Assembly (NCBI RefSeq): GCF_024599655.1
Contig: NZ_CP102247.1
Coordinates: forward strand, 1,240,001 to 1,304,000
Origin: Enterobacter asburiae
GTDB lineage: Bacteria > Pseudomonadota > Gammaproteobacteria > Enterobacterales > Enterobacteriaceae
Direction of reading: 5' to 3'
DNA: 64,000 nt
In this document: positions 34,559 through 43,490 of the stretch, piece by piece
Layout: the number at the start of each line of letters is the position of its first letter
Position numbering within the stretch: the stretch's first letter is position 1
The notes under the pieces: model-generated
Databases searched by the model: none
What the model was told of the DNA's origin: nothing
The model's input: the letters and a program-made list of their open reading frames with translations, nothing else
Position numbers and translations under genes: made by a program

Positions 34559-35737
34559 ATGCAATTGCGTAAATTACTTCTGCCAGGACTGCTTTCTGTT
34601 ACGTTATTGAGTGGTTGTTCACTGTTCAGTGGCGAAGAAGACGTTGTGAAAATGTCCCCACTGCCGACGGTTGAAAACCAGTTTACCCCATCCACCGCGT
34701 GGGATGTCTCCGTGGGCAATGGGATTGGTGATTTCTATTCCAACCTTCATCCGGCGTATGCAGACAGCGTTGTCTATGCTGCTGACCGCAAAGGTACCGT
34801 GAAAGCGGTGAACGCCGATGACGGGAAAGAAGTCTGGTCCGTTAACCTGGCGGAAAAAGACGGCTGGTTCTCCCGTAAACCTGCACTCCTGTCTGGCGGT
34901 CTGACCGTTGCGGGTGGTCATGTCTACGTGGGCAGCGAAAAAGCGCAGGTTTATGCGCTGAACAGCAGCGACGGCTCCATTGCCTGGCAAACAACCGTAG
35001 CGGGTGAATCCCTGTCTCGTCCGGTGGTGAGCGACGGCCTGGTGCTGATTCATACCAGCAACGGCCAGCTGCAGGCGCTGAACGAAGCGGACGGTCTGGT
35101 GAAATGGACCGTTAACCTGGATATGCCTGCGCTCTCTCTGCGCGGCGAATCTGCCCCAGCTACCGCATTTGGTGCTGCCGTTGTGGGCGGTGACAACGGT
35201 CGCGTGAGCGCAGTGCTGATGCAGCAGGGCCAGATGATCTGGCAGCAGCGTATCTCTCAGGCCACTGGCTCAACGGAAATTGATCGTCTGAGCGACGTAG
35301 ACACAACGCCGGTCATCGTTAACGGTGTGGTGTACGCGCTGGCCTATAACGGCAACCTGACCGCGATGGATCTGCGCAGCGGCCAAATCATGTGGAAACG
35401 TGAGCTGGGCTCTGTGAACGATTTCATCGTTGAGGGTAACCGCATCTATATGGTCGATCAGAACGACCGTCTGCTGGCGCTGAGCACCGAAGGCGGCGTG
35501 ACGCTGTGGACGCAAAGCGATCTGCTGCACCGTCTGCTGACCGCGCCAGCGCTGTACAACGGTAGCCTGGTGGTCGGTGACAGCGAAGGGTATATGCACT
35601 GGATCGATCCGGATAACGGCCGCTTTGTTGCGCAGCAAAAAGTCGACAGCTCCGGTTTCCTGACCGATCCGGTTGTGGCCGACGGCAAACTGCTGATTCA
35701 GGCAAAAGACGGCACGCTGTACGCGATCACGCGTTAA
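34559..35737 (+). CDS. bamB: Outer membrane assembly lipoprotein BamB
   Basis: A 392-residue lipoprotein of the BAM complex that assists beta-barrel insertion into the outer membrane. The type II signal peptide ends at lipobox LSGC with lipidated C20. The mature protein is an eight-bladed beta-propeller with repeated PQQ-like blades containing the AxDxxxGxxxW pattern, for example near NADDGKEVW, NSSDGSIAW and LRSGQIMW. Same length as E. coli. A strong terminator follows before der. Confidence 0.96.
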   Translation: MQLRKLLLPGLLSVTLLSGCSLFSGEEDVVKMSPLPTVENQFTPSTAWDVSVGNGIGDFYSNLHPAYADSVVYAADRKGTVKAVNADDGKEVWSVNLAEKDGWFSRKPALLSGGLTVAGGHVYVGSEKAQVYALNSSDGSIAWQTTVAGESLSRPVVSDGLVLIHTSNGQLQALNEADGLVKWTVNLDMPALSLRGESAPATAFGAAVVGGDNGRVSAVLMQQGQMIWQQRISQATGSTEIDRLSDVDTTPVIVNGVVYALAYNGNLTAMDLRSGQIMWKRELGSVNDFIVEGNRIYMVDQNDRLLALSTEGGVTLWTQSDLLHRLLTAPALYNGSLVVGDSEGYMHWIDPDNGRFVAQQKVDSSGFLTDPVVADGKLLIQAKDGTLYAITR

Positions 35738-35760
35738 TTACCCAGCGGTTGTAGTATACT

Positions 35761-35793
35761 AAACGGCTCCTGTTCACTCAGGAGCCGTTTTGA
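35761..35793 (+). terminator. Terminator after bamB
   Basis: AAACGGCTCCT (35761-35771) pairs perfectly over eleven bases with AGGAGCCGTTT (35780-35790), with a short T-tract ending at 35791. It separates bamB from der. Confidence 0.88.
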
Positions 35794-35849
35794 CATTTTT
35801 AAAAACGCCGCGAAAGCGACGTTATTTTGAATTTTATGAGGCTTCAAAC

Positions 35850-37322
35850 ATGGTACCTGTGGTCGCGCTTGTCGGGCGCCCTAACGTTGGAAAATCCACT
35901 CTTTTTAACCGTTTAACACGCACCCGTGATGCGCTGGTTGCGGATTTCCCGGGGCTGACGCGTGACCGTAAGTACGGTCGTGCAGAGGTGGAAGGACGCG
36001 AGTTCATCTGTATTGATACCGGTGGTATTGACGGCACAGAAGACGGCGTTGAAACCCGCATGGCGGAACAGTCGCTGCTGGCGATTGAAGAAGCGGATGT
36101 GGTGCTGTTTATGGTGGATGCGCGCGCTGGCCTGATGCCGGCGGACTCCGCTATTGCCAAACACCTGCGTTCACGCGAAAAGCCGACCTTCCTGGTGGCG
36201 AACAAAACTGACGGTATCGATGCCGATCAGGCCGTCGCGGATTTCTGGTCTTTGGGCCTGGGTGAAATCTACCCGATTGCGGCATCGCATGGCCGTGGCG
36301 TGACCAGCCTGCTGGAAACCGTGCTGCTGCCGTGGGTTGATGAAGTGAACCCGCCGGAAGAAGTCGACGAAGACGCTGAATACTGGGCGCAGTTCGAAGA
36401 CGCAGAAGAGGGCGAAGAAGAGCCTGAAGACGACTTCAACCCGCAGGATCTGCCGATCAAGCTGGCTATCGTGGGTCGTCCAAACGTAGGTAAGTCTACG
36501 CTTACTAACCGTATTCTGGGTGAAGAGCGCGTGGTCGTTTACGACATGCCGGGCACCACCCGTGACAGTATCTACATCCCTATGCAGCGCGATGAGCGTG
36601 AGTATGTCCTCATCGACACCGCCGGGGTGCGTAAGCGCGGGAAAATCACCGATGTGGTGGAAAAATTCTCCGTTATCAAAACCCTGCAGGCGATCGAAGA
36701 TGCCAACGTTGTGCTGCTGGTCATCGACGCGCGTGAAGGTATCTCCGATCAGGACCTCTCTCTGCTCGGCTTTATCCTCAATAGTGGGCGCTCACTGGTT
36801 ATCGTGGTCAACAAGTGGGATGGCCTGAGCAATGAAGTGCGCGAGCAGGTGAAAGAGACCCTCGACTTCCGTCTGGGCTTTATCGACTTCGCCCGCGTGC
36901 ACTTTATCTCTGCGCTGCACGGCAGCGGCGTCGGTAACCTGTTCGAATCCGTACGTGAAGCGTATGACAGCTCCACCCGTCGTCAGAGCACCGCGATGCT
37001 GACCCGCATCATGAATATGGCTGCAGAAGACCATCAGCCGCCGCTGGTGCGCGGCCGTCGCGTGAAGCTGAAATATGCCCACGCCGGTGGTTATAACCCG
37101 CCAATCGTGGTGATCCACGGTAACCAGGTGAAAGACCTGCCGGATTCCTACAAGCGCTATCTGATGAACTACTTCCGTAAATCGCTGGACGTAATGGGCA
37201 CGCCTATCCGTATCCAGTTTAAGGAAGGGGAAAACCCGTTTGCCAACAAGCGCAACACCCTGACGCCAAACCAGATGCGTAAGCGTAAGCGCTTGATTAA
37301 GCACATTAAGAAAAGCAAATAA
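35850..37322 (+). CDS. der: Ribosome assembly GTPase Der (EngA)
   Basis: A 490-residue essential GTPase for 50S subunit maturation, with two tandem G domains. The first P-loop is GRPNVGKST at 8-16, the second GRPNVGKST near 210-218; DTGG and DTAG switch II motifs and NKTD/NKWD specificity motifs are present in each. An acidic linker (about 165-200) and C-terminal KH-like domain (about 385-490) complete it. ATG at 35850 gives MVPVVALVGRP; the frame opens at 35790 inside the bamB terminator and is rejected. Confidence 0.97.
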   Translation: MVPVVALVGRPNVGKSTLFNRLTRTRDALVADFPGLTRDRKYGRAEVEGREFICIDTGGIDGTEDGVETRMAEQSLLAIEEADVVLFMVDARAGLMPADSAIAKHLRSREKPTFLVANKTDGIDADQAVADFWSLGLGEIYPIAASHGRGVTSLLETVLLPWVDEVNPPEEVDEDAEYWAQFEDAEEGEEEPEDDFNPQDLPIKLAIVGRPNVGKSTLTNRILGEERVVVYDMPGTTRDSIYIPMQRDEREYVLIDTAGVRKRGKITDVVEKFSVIKTLQAIEDANVVLLVIDAREGISDQDLSLLGFILNSGRSLVIVVNKWDGLSNEVREQVKETLDFRLGFIDFARVHFISALHGSGVGNLFESVREAYDSSTRRQSTAMLTRIMNMAAEDHQPPLVRGRRVKLKYAHAGGYNPPIVVIHGNQVKDLPDSYKRYLMNYFRKSLDVMGTPIRIQFKEGENPFANKRNTLTPNQMRKRKRLIKHIKKSK

Positions 37323-37339
37323 GCTTTGCCTGCTTCACG

Positions 37340-37369
37340 AAAGCCCGCGATTATCGCGGGCTTTTTTTT
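37340..37369 (+). terminator. Terminator after der
   Basis: AAAGCCCGCGA-TTA-TCGCGGGCTTT with eight T residues: a textbook intrinsic terminator. Confidence 0.93.
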
Positions 37370-37372
37370 GCC

Positions 37373-37622
37373 AAATCATACCGTCGGTTTTCTCTGTGTG
37401 AAGTCAATCACTATTCACTTTTAACCAAGTTTAAATCTAAGAAAGTAGACAATCGTCGAATTTTCATCTTAAAGTCCAGGGTCCGGTACTAGACAAAACT
37501 AGCGCCTGGTTATCAAATGGTTAACTAACTTTTCGCCACATGTAAAAAATCGGCCAGATACGTAACTGGCCGGCGTACCTGCTGGTGTTTACAAGCACGA
37601 CGACATACCTTTCGGGAGAATT
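37373..37622 (+). promoter_or_regulatory. Structured leader of the POT transporter gene
   Basis: No gene is seen in these 250 bases. They are AT-rich at the left and contain several possible hairpins: CCAGG...CCTGG enclosing CTAG/CTAG (about 37477-37508) and CGGCCAG-N8-CTGGCCG (37551-37572). GGGAG just before the ATG at 37623 is the ribosome site. I recognise no known riboswitch class. Confidence 0.4.
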
Positions 37623-39167
37623 ATGCAATCCACTGTTAATCAAAAAGAGAGCCGAACGTTCTTCGGCCATCCGTATCCGCTCGGTTCCCTGTTCTTCACC
37701 GAGATGTGGGAGCGTTTCTCGTTTTACGGCATCCGTCCGTTACTGATCCTGTTTATGGCCGCCACCGTCTATGACGGCGGGATGGGCCTGGCGCGTGAAA
37801 ACGCCTCGGCGATTGTCGGTATCTTTGCCGGTACCATGTACCTGGCCGCGCTGCCGGGCGGCTGGCTGGCCGATAACTGGCTCGGTCAGCAGAGAGCCGT
37901 CTGGTACGGTTCGATCCTGATTGCGCTCGGACACCTGTCGATCGCGCTCTCAGCGGTGATGGGGAACAACCTGTTCTTTATCGGCCTGATGTTCATCGTG
38001 CTTGGCTCCGGGCTGTTTAAGACCTGTATCTCAGTGATGGTCGGCACCCTGTATAAAAAAGGGGACGCGCGTCGTGACGGCGGTTTCTCGCTGTTCTATA
38101 TGGGTATCAACATGGGCTCGTTCATCGCGCCGTTGATTTCCGGCTGGCTGATCAAAACCCACGGCTGGCACTGGGGCTTTGGTATTGGCGGCATCGGGAT
38201 GCTGGTGGCGCTGATTATCTTCCGCGTGTTTGCCGTTCCGGCAATGAAGCGCTATGACGGCGAAGTCGGCCTCGACTCTACCTGGAACAGCCCGGTGGTA
38301 AAGCGTAACGGCGTGGGCGTTTGGCTGCTGGCGCTGGCGGCAGGCGTGGCAACGATCGTGACGCTGATTGCGCAGGGCGTGATTGTGATTAACCCGGTCG
38401 CGGTAGCCAGCGTGCTGGTCTACGTGATTGCGGCGTCCGTAGCCCTCTACTTTATTTATCTGTTTGTTTTTGCGGGGCTGAACCGTAAAGAGCGCGCCAG
38501 GCTGCTGGTCTGCTTTATTCTGCTGATCTCCGCGGCGTTCTTCTGGTCCGCGTTCGAACAAAAGCCAACCTCGTTCAACCTGTTTGCCAACGACTACACT
38601 AACCGCATGATTGGTGATTTTGAAATCCCGGCGGTGTGGTTCCAGTCGATCAACGCCCTGTTCATCATCCTGCTGGCACCGGTGTTTAGCTGGGCATGGC
38701 CGAAGCTCGCGAGCAAAAACATTCGTCCGAGCAGCATCACCAAGTTTGTTATCGGTATTCTGTGCGCGGCGGCGGGCTTTGGCCTGATGATGCTGGCGGC
38801 ACAGAACGTGCTGAGCAGCGGTGGGGCGGGCGTGTCACCGTTCTGGCTGGTGGGCAGCATCCTGATGCTGACGCTCGGCGAACTGTGCCTGAGCCCGATT
38901 GGCCTGGCGACTATGACGCTGCTTGCGCCGGAAAGAATGCGCGGCCAGATGATGGGGCTGTGGTTCTGCGCCAGCGCGCTGGGTAACCTGGCGGCGGGCC
39001 TGATTGGCGGCCACGTGAAGGCCGATCAGCTGGATATGCTGCCGGATCTCTTTGCCCGCTGCTCCGTCGCGCTGCTGATTTGTGCCGCGGTACTGATCGT
39101 CCTCATTGTTCCGGTGCGCCGCATGCTGGAAAATGCACAGACTAAACCGGCAGCTAACGCCTCATAA
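37623..39167 (+). CDS. POT-family proton-coupled peptide transporter
   Basis: A 514-residue proton-driven di- and tripeptide permease of the POT (PTR2) family. The ExxERFxYY-type motif appears as EMWERFSFYG at 27-36; about fourteen hydrophobic segments are present, and the FYMGINMGSFIAPLISG stretch near 158-174 is the PTR2 signature region. It resembles the Dtp proteins but I cannot assign it to DtpA-D. The der-to-yfgJ interval of E. coli lacks it. It is followed by a perfect ten-base hairpin and then an oxidoreductase gene. Whether its substrate is a peptide or another nitrogen compound is not clear. Confidence 0.88.
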   Translation: MQSTVNQKESRTFFGHPYPLGSLFFTEMWERFSFYGIRPLLILFMAATVYDGGMGLARENASAIVGIFAGTMYLAALPGGWLADNWLGQQRAVWYGSILIALGHLSIALSAVMGNNLFFIGLMFIVLGSGLFKTCISVMVGTLYKKGDARRDGGFSLFYMGINMGSFIAPLISGWLIKTHGWHWGFGIGGIGMLVALIIFRVFAVPAMKRYDGEVGLDSTWNSPVVKRNGVGVWLLALAAGVATIVTLIAQGVIVINPVAVASVLVYVIAASVALYFIYLFVFAGLNRKERARLLVCFILLISAAFFWSAFEQKPTSFNLFANDYTNRMIGDFEIPAVWFQSINALFIILLAPVFSWAWPKLASKNIRPSSITKFVIGILCAAAGFGLMMLAAQNVLSSGGAGVSPFWLVGSILMLTLGELCLSPIGLATMTLLAPERMRGQMMGLWFCASALGNLAAGLIGGHVKADQLDMLPDLFARCSVALLICAAVLIVLIVPVRRMLENAQTKPAANAS

Positions 39168-39176
39168 ACCTCGATC

Positions 39177-39207
39177 TTGCCGGGGCGGCGTTATGCCCCG
39201 GCAATTT
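39177..39207 (+). terminator. Terminator after the POT transporter
   Basis: TTGCCGGGGC (39177-39186) pairs over ten bases with GCCCCGGCAA (39195-39204), followed by TTTATT. It lies 19 bases before the next start codon, so the oxidoreductase may have only read-through expression. Confidence 0.75.
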
Positions 39208-39225
39208 ATTCGACGAGGTAAGAAC

Positions 39226-40260
39226 ATGCTGTTAGGGTTTGTCGGTCTTGGCGCAGTCGTTGAAACAGCTTACCTGCCCGCAATACGAAAAATCTTTGAT
39301 ACTCCCCCTCACTGTTTAGGCTTTGATATCCAGCCCGTAAAACAGCCGGAGGGCGTAACGCGCTGTGCCACACTGGCTGAACTTCTCTCCCGGCCGCTTG
39401 ATACCCTGTTTATTACCACGGCGTCGCTGCACCATCTTGAGGTGCTTGAACACGCTCTCGCCTCATCGGTTTCCCGCATCGTGGTTGAAAAACCGATTGT
39501 CGCCACGCTTTCCCAAATAGAAAAGCTCAACGCGCTGCTGGCGAACCCCGACGCGGCATCCCGCGTGCTGGCGCTCGATCACTGGATGGCGCGCATCGAA
39601 ACGGTGAAGCGGTCGCTTGTAGGCAGCATCTCTGACATCGTCAAAATCGACGGTTTTTTGCAGGAGCCGAGCGGATATAACGCCGCCGGAGAACCCATCG
39701 CGCTTAACTTTGCTACGGGCGAGCCGGACGCGCGTACGCTTCGCCACCCTGATGGCGTGATTCTGGATATCGGTACGCACGTGCTGGCGATGCTGCGCGA
39801 AACGGTGCGCTATCTGGGCGGGAATGATGAGATGACGCTGCGGGTTGTCACGACTAAAGACCGCCTGGGTCGCGATATTGCAAAAGGCGACCTGACCACG
39901 GCGGAAGGTGAGGCGCATCTTCAGGGAAGCATCAGCGGCGTGCCGGTGGATATCTGGCTTAACAAATACGCGGGACCCGCCGGCGGGCAAAAAGGCTTAC
40001 GGCTCTGGTTGCGCGACGGGCGGACCATCAGCTACGACCGGCACGGCGCTGAAGATGTGCTGGATCTGATGAATGGCGACACGCATCAACGCTGGAACAT
40101 TCCCGGCACGATCTACGAACACTGTCTTGCAGAGCATATCCTGGGCGCCAACAGCCTGTTTGAACGGGATCCGCAAGAGGTGAGCCGCACGACGCGCCGC
40201 AGGGTCGAGGAAGTGACGCTGCTGCTGGCGTTACAGCAGCACCTGCGTGGCCCGCACTGA
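39226..40260 (+). CDS. Gfo/Idh/MocA family NAD(P)-dependent oxidoreductase
   Basis: A 344-residue oxidoreductase. The N-terminal Rossmann motif is GFVGLGAVVE (4-13) and the family EKP motif is at 88-90 (VVEKPIV). The C-terminal alpha/beta domain carries DIGTHVLAML near 175-184, in the usual catalytic region. The substrate is not identifiable; members act on sugars, inositols and pseudaminic-type compounds. ATG at 39226 follows GAGG at 39214-39217; the longer frame starting at 39106 overlaps the POT gene. Not present at this position in E. coli. Confidence 0.82.
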   Translation: MLLGFVGLGAVVETAYLPAIRKIFDTPPHCLGFDIQPVKQPEGVTRCATLAELLSRPLDTLFITTASLHHLEVLEHALASSVSRIVVEKPIVATLSQIEKLNALLANPDAASRVLALDHWMARIETVKRSLVGSISDIVKIDGFLQEPSGYNAAGEPIALNFATGEPDARTLRHPDGVILDIGTHVLAMLRETVRYLGGNDEMTLRVVTTKDRLGRDIAKGDLTTAEGEAHLQGSISGVPVDIWLNKYAGPAGGQKGLRLWLRDGRTISYDRHGAEDVLDLMNGDTHQRWNIPGTIYEHCLAEHILGANSLFERDPQEVSRTTRRRVEEVTLLLALQQHLRGPH

Positions 40261-40310
40261 ACGCAACGTGGTAAAATTACCGCAGATCTGAACGCTTTTA
40301 AGGAGTCACC

Positions 40311-40532
40311 ATGACGATTACCTGCCCGGATTGCCAGGCACCGCTTGAGCCCCTGAACGGGGTGGCACACTGCGAAAGCTGTAATAAGGACATCGCGCTT
40401 GAAGCCCGTTGCCCGGAGTGTCATCAGCCACTCCAGGTATTAAAAGCCTGCGGGGCGGTGGACTATTTCTGCCAGAACGGCCACGGTCTTATCTCTAAAA
40501 AACGCGTGGAATTTGTTCGGGCCGAAGGTTAA
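40311..40532 (+). CDS. yfgJ: Zinc-ribbon protein YfgJ
   Basis: A 73-residue protein with two putative zinc ribbons: CPDC (5-8) with CESC (21-24), and CPEC (34-37) with the C-terminal FCQNGHG. It matches E. coli YfgJ, especially the QPLQVLKACGAVDYFC segment. Function is unknown. AAGGAG precedes the ATG. Its stop codon overlaps the convergent emfourin gene by four bases. Confidence 0.88.
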   Translation: MTITCPDCQAPLEPLNGVAHCESCNKDIALEARCPECHQPLQVLKACGAVDYFCQNGHGLISKKRVEFVRAEG

Positions 40533-40879
40533 TCACACACGCAGCCTTCGCCTTTCTTCCACAGCTCGACCAACGACTCGGGCGCTTCCTGCTCTGGCAC
40601 CAGCACGATGATATCGGCGTAGTGCGCCTGATTTTGCCCGGTCCAGATAATCTGGATGCGGAAATAGCGCTGGTCGCCGCTGCCGGGTGAAGAGGCTTGA
40701 CCGGGCGGCTGGCCGCGTGGAAAAGCCTGCTCCAGGATGCTCACCAGCCGCTGGCGCTGGGCCTCATTGAGGGAGGATAGCGCGATGGTGCGCTGTCCGC
40801 TCAGCTTGGGAATAAAAGCGACGCCGCCTTCCCGGGCCAGCTCAACCACGGCGTCATCCGTCAGTTCCGGAACCTGCAT
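40529..40879 (-). CDS. Protealysin inhibitor emfourin (M4in)
   Basis: A 116-residue small protein located directly downstream of a protealysin-type M4 protease gene. Family knowledge: emfourin from Serratia proteamaculans is encoded in one operon with protealysin and inhibits it tightly. Recognisable features are the VPELTDDAVVELAREGGVAF-like N-terminus and a central Ser, Pro and Gly loop (about 55-67); there is no signal peptide. Its start codon follows the protease stop with no gap, so translation is coupled. Assignment is by family resemblance and context. Confidence 0.82.
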   Translation of the reverse strand: MQVPELTDDAVVELAREGGVAFIPKLSGQRTIALSSLNEAQRQRLVSILEQAFPRGQPPGQASSPGSGDQRYFRIQIIWTGQNQAHYADIIVLVPEQEAPESLVELWKKGEGCVCD

Positions 40880-41899
40880 TTACAACACTCCCACCTGTTC
40901 CCAGGCTTGTTTAATGGCCGCACCAGCGTCGCCGCCGGAGCGTTTCTCTCCGTGCGCGATCGTCAGTTTTGCGAAGGCCTCAAAATCCGCATCCTGCGCC
41001 AGATTGCGATCGCAAACCGTGTCGTACCAGGCATAACCCGCTTTTTCCCAGGCGTAGCCGCCGATCGCCGTCGCGGCCAGATAAAATGCCCGGTTGGGGA
41101 TGCCGGAGTTCAGATGCACGCCGCCGTTATCCTCGCGCGTTTTAATGAAATCTTTCATGTGTGCGGGCTGCGGGTCTTTGCCGAGCAGAGGATCGTCATA
41201 GGCGGTGCCGGGTGCAGACATTGAGCGCAGCCCTTTGCCGTTGATCCCTTTCGCCAGCAGCCCTTCACCAATCAGCCAGTCAGCTTTATCGGCGGTTTGC
41301 TTCAGATGGTACTGTTTGACCAGCGAGCCAAACACGTCCGACAGAGACTCGTTCAGCGCGCCCGACTGTTCAAAATAGATAAGCCCGGCTTCGGTCTCGG
41401 TCACGCCGTGGCTCAGCTCGTGCGCCACCACGTCGATGGCGATGGTAAAGCGGTTAAATATTTCCCCGTCACCGTCGCCGAATACCATCTGCTGACCGTT
41501 CCAGAAGGCGTTCTGATATTCCCGACCGTAATGCACGGTGCCGGTCAAAATAAGCCCTTTATTATCGAGCGAATCACGCTGATATTCTTTCCAGAAGAAA
41601 TCATGGGTAACACCCAAATAATCGTAGGCTTCATCCACCGCCACATCGCCGTTGGACGGCTGGCCTTCGTAACGCACCTGTGTACCCGGCAGCTCCTGGG
41701 TTTGCTTCGCGTCGTAAATATCGCGCTCCAGCTGTCCGGCTTTATTCACGTGCGGCGCGGCGGGTTTGCCGGGCATGTGGGCCATCAGCGTCTGGACGTG
41801 GGTTAAGGTCTGACGGGCACAGCGCTGCTGCGGCTCGGAACCGCTTTCAATAATACGACGAAGAATATAAGGGGGAATAACGCTATGAAGATGGGGCAT
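40880..41899 (-). CDS. Protealysin-like M4 metalloprotease
   Basis: A 339-residue thermolysin-family zinc protease of the short-propeptide protealysin type. The propeptide (about 1-50) has the PPL motif HSVIPPYILRRI at 5-16. Zinc ligands are H160 and H164 in HELSH and E184 in NESLSD; the catalytic histidine H262 lies in DNGGVHLNSGI. There is no Sec signal peptide, as noted for protealysins. It forms an operon with its inhibitor. In Serratia, protealysin is linked to invasion of eukaryotic cells, and inter-bacterial roles are also possible. It replaces the direct yfgJ-xseA adjacency of E. coli. Confidence 0.93.
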   Translation of the reverse strand: MPHLHSVIPPYILRRIIESGSEPQQRCARQTLTHVQTLMAHMPGKPAAPHVNKAGQLERDIYDAKQTQELPGTQVRYEGQPSNGDVAVDEAYDYLGVTHDFFWKEYQRDSLDNKGLILTGTVHYGREYQNAFWNGQQMVFGDGDGEIFNRFTIAIDVVAHELSHGVTETEAGLIYFEQSGALNESLSDVFGSLVKQYHLKQTADKADWLIGEGLLAKGINGKGLRSMSAPGTAYDDPLLGKDPQPAHMKDFIKTREDNGGVHLNSGIPNRAFYLAATAIGGYAWEKAGYAWYDTVCDRNLAQDADFEAFAKLTIAHGEKRSGGDAGAAIKQAWEQVGVL

Positions 41900-41957
41900 G
41901 CTGCTCTCCTTATTAAAAAAGGGAATAGCAGCAGTATAGTAAGTAACCGGCGAAGAA

Positions 41958-43331
41958 TTATCCGGTTTTACGCTGACGCGTCTTTTTCGCCGGTTTAATT
42001 GATTTCACTTCGCTTTCTACCCAGCCGTCTGAAAGACGCGTCGTCAGCACATCGCCGGTATTTACCTGTTTGGTCTGCTTCAGCACTTTGCCGTCCGTCG
42101 CCGTCGTCACGCTATAGCCGCGCGCCAGCGTGGAGAGGGGGCTGACCGCTTCAAGATGGGTCACCGCATTGCCGAAGCGTTCGCGGGTGGTGCTCAGGCG
42201 CGCGCGGACAGTCTCCGCAAGACGATACTCCAGCTGCTGAATACGCGTTTGCGCGCGATAAATTTTCGGCTGCGGGTTCTGCTGGTTCAGGCGCTGGGTT
42301 ACGCGCTGCTGGCGCGATACCGCGCGCTTAAGCTGCGCGTCCACCGCAACGTTCATGCGCTGGCGCAGGCGCTCCAGCACGGTCTGCTGACGCGCCAGAC
42401 GCAGCTGCGGGTGCTGCTGCTGAAGTCGATGATGAAGCTGGGTAAAGCGGCGGGTACGGTTGGCAAGGAAGTAGTCCATCGCCATCTCAAGACGCTGCTG
42501 ACCGTTCTGAATCTGACGCAGCAGCTCCAGCTGGTTGCGGCTGACAACTTCCGCCGCCGCTGACGGCGTAGGCGCGCGCAGATCCGCCACAAAATCGGCT
42601 ATCGTTACGTCCGTTTCGTGGCCGACGGCGCTCACCACGGGGATAAGGCTGGCAAAAATTGCCCGCGCCACGCGCTCGTCGTTAAAGCTCCATAAATCTT
42701 CCAGCGAGCCGCCGCCGCGCCCGACGATGAGCACGTCGCACTCCTGACGGGCGTTCGCCAGCTCAATGGCGCGAACTATCTGGCCCGGCGCATCGTCACC
42801 CTGAACGGCGGTCGGGTAGATGATGACGGGCAGGGAAGGGTCGCGACGCTTCAGTACGTGCAAAATATCGTGCAGTGCCGCACCGGTTTTCGAGGTGATA
42901 ACCCCAACGCAGTGGGCAGGGGAGGGCAGTGGTTTTTTATACTGCTGGTCGAACAGCCCCTCGGCAGAGAGCCTGACTTTTAACTGTTCATACTTCTGCT
43001 GCAGCAGGCCTTCGCCCGCAGGCTGCATGCTCTCGACGATGATTTGATAATCGCCGCGCGGCTCATACAGGGTGATATTGGCGCGAACCAAAACCTGCTG
43101 GCCATGCTGAGGGCGGAACGTGACGCGGCGGTTGCTGTTGCGGAACATCGCGCAGCGCACCTGGGCGGTGTCGTCTTTTAAGGTAAAGTACCAGTGTCCG
43201 GAGGACGGCTGCGTGAAGTTAGAGATCTCACCGCTGATCCAGACCTGCCCCATTTCCTGCTCAAGCAGCAAACGCACCGTCTGATTAAGGCGGCTGACAG
43301 TATAAATTGAGGGGGATTGAGAGGATAACAT
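41958..43331 (-). CDS. xseA: Exodeoxyribonuclease VII large subunit
   Basis: A 457-residue subunit of ExoVII, which with XseB degrades single-stranded DNA in both directions. It has an N-terminal OB fold (about 1-105), a catalytic domain (about 120-340, with VITSKTGAALHDILHV and GRGGGSLEDLWSFND) and a long coiled-coil region, rich in Gln and Arg, that binds XseB. C-terminal lysine-rich tail. Closely follows E. coli XseA (456). It is divergent from guaB across a 159-base promoter region. Confidence 0.96.
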   Translation of the reverse strand: MLSSQSPSIYTVSRLNQTVRLLLEQEMGQVWISGEISNFTQPSSGHWYFTLKDDTAQVRCAMFRNSNRRVTFRPQHGQQVLVRANITLYEPRGDYQIIVESMQPAGEGLLQQKYEQLKVRLSAEGLFDQQYKKPLPSPAHCVGVITSKTGAALHDILHVLKRRDPSLPVIIYPTAVQGDDAPGQIVRAIELANARQECDVLIVGRGGGSLEDLWSFNDERVARAIFASLIPVVSAVGHETDVTIADFVADLRAPTPSAAAEVVSRNQLELLRQIQNGQQRLEMAMDYFLANRTRRFTQLHHRLQQQHPQLRLARQQTVLERLRQRMNVAVDAQLKRAVSRQQRVTQRLNQQNPQPKIYRAQTRIQQLEYRLAETVRARLSTTRERFGNAVTHLEAVSPLSTLARGYSVTTATDGKVLKQTKQVNTGDVLTTRLSDGWVESEVKSIKPAKKTRQRKTG

Positions 43332-43423
43332 GTGAGCGGGATCAAATTCTAAATCAGCAAGTTATTCAGTCGATAGTAACCTGCTGAGAGGTGAGCGCAA
43401 GCATTTTTTTTAAAAAAGTGTGG

Positions 43424-43449
43424 ATGCAATCGGTTACGCTCTGTATAAT
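43424..43449 (+). promoter_or_regulatory. guaBA promoter with PurR operator
   Basis: TATAAT at 43444-43449 is a consensus -10. Just upstream, ATGCAATCGGTTACGC (43424-43439) fits the PurR palindrome and matches the guaB operator of E. coli. Repression by PurR with hypoxanthine or guanine is expected. Confidence 0.8.
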
Positions 43450-43490
43450 GCCACGGCAATATTTAACCACCCAGGTCAGAGATATTGCCC

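Noticed and set aside
35790..35820. der promoter with TTGACA at 35790-35795
   Set aside because: The -35 is perfect but overlaps the bamB terminator and no acceptable -10 lies 16-18 bases downstream.
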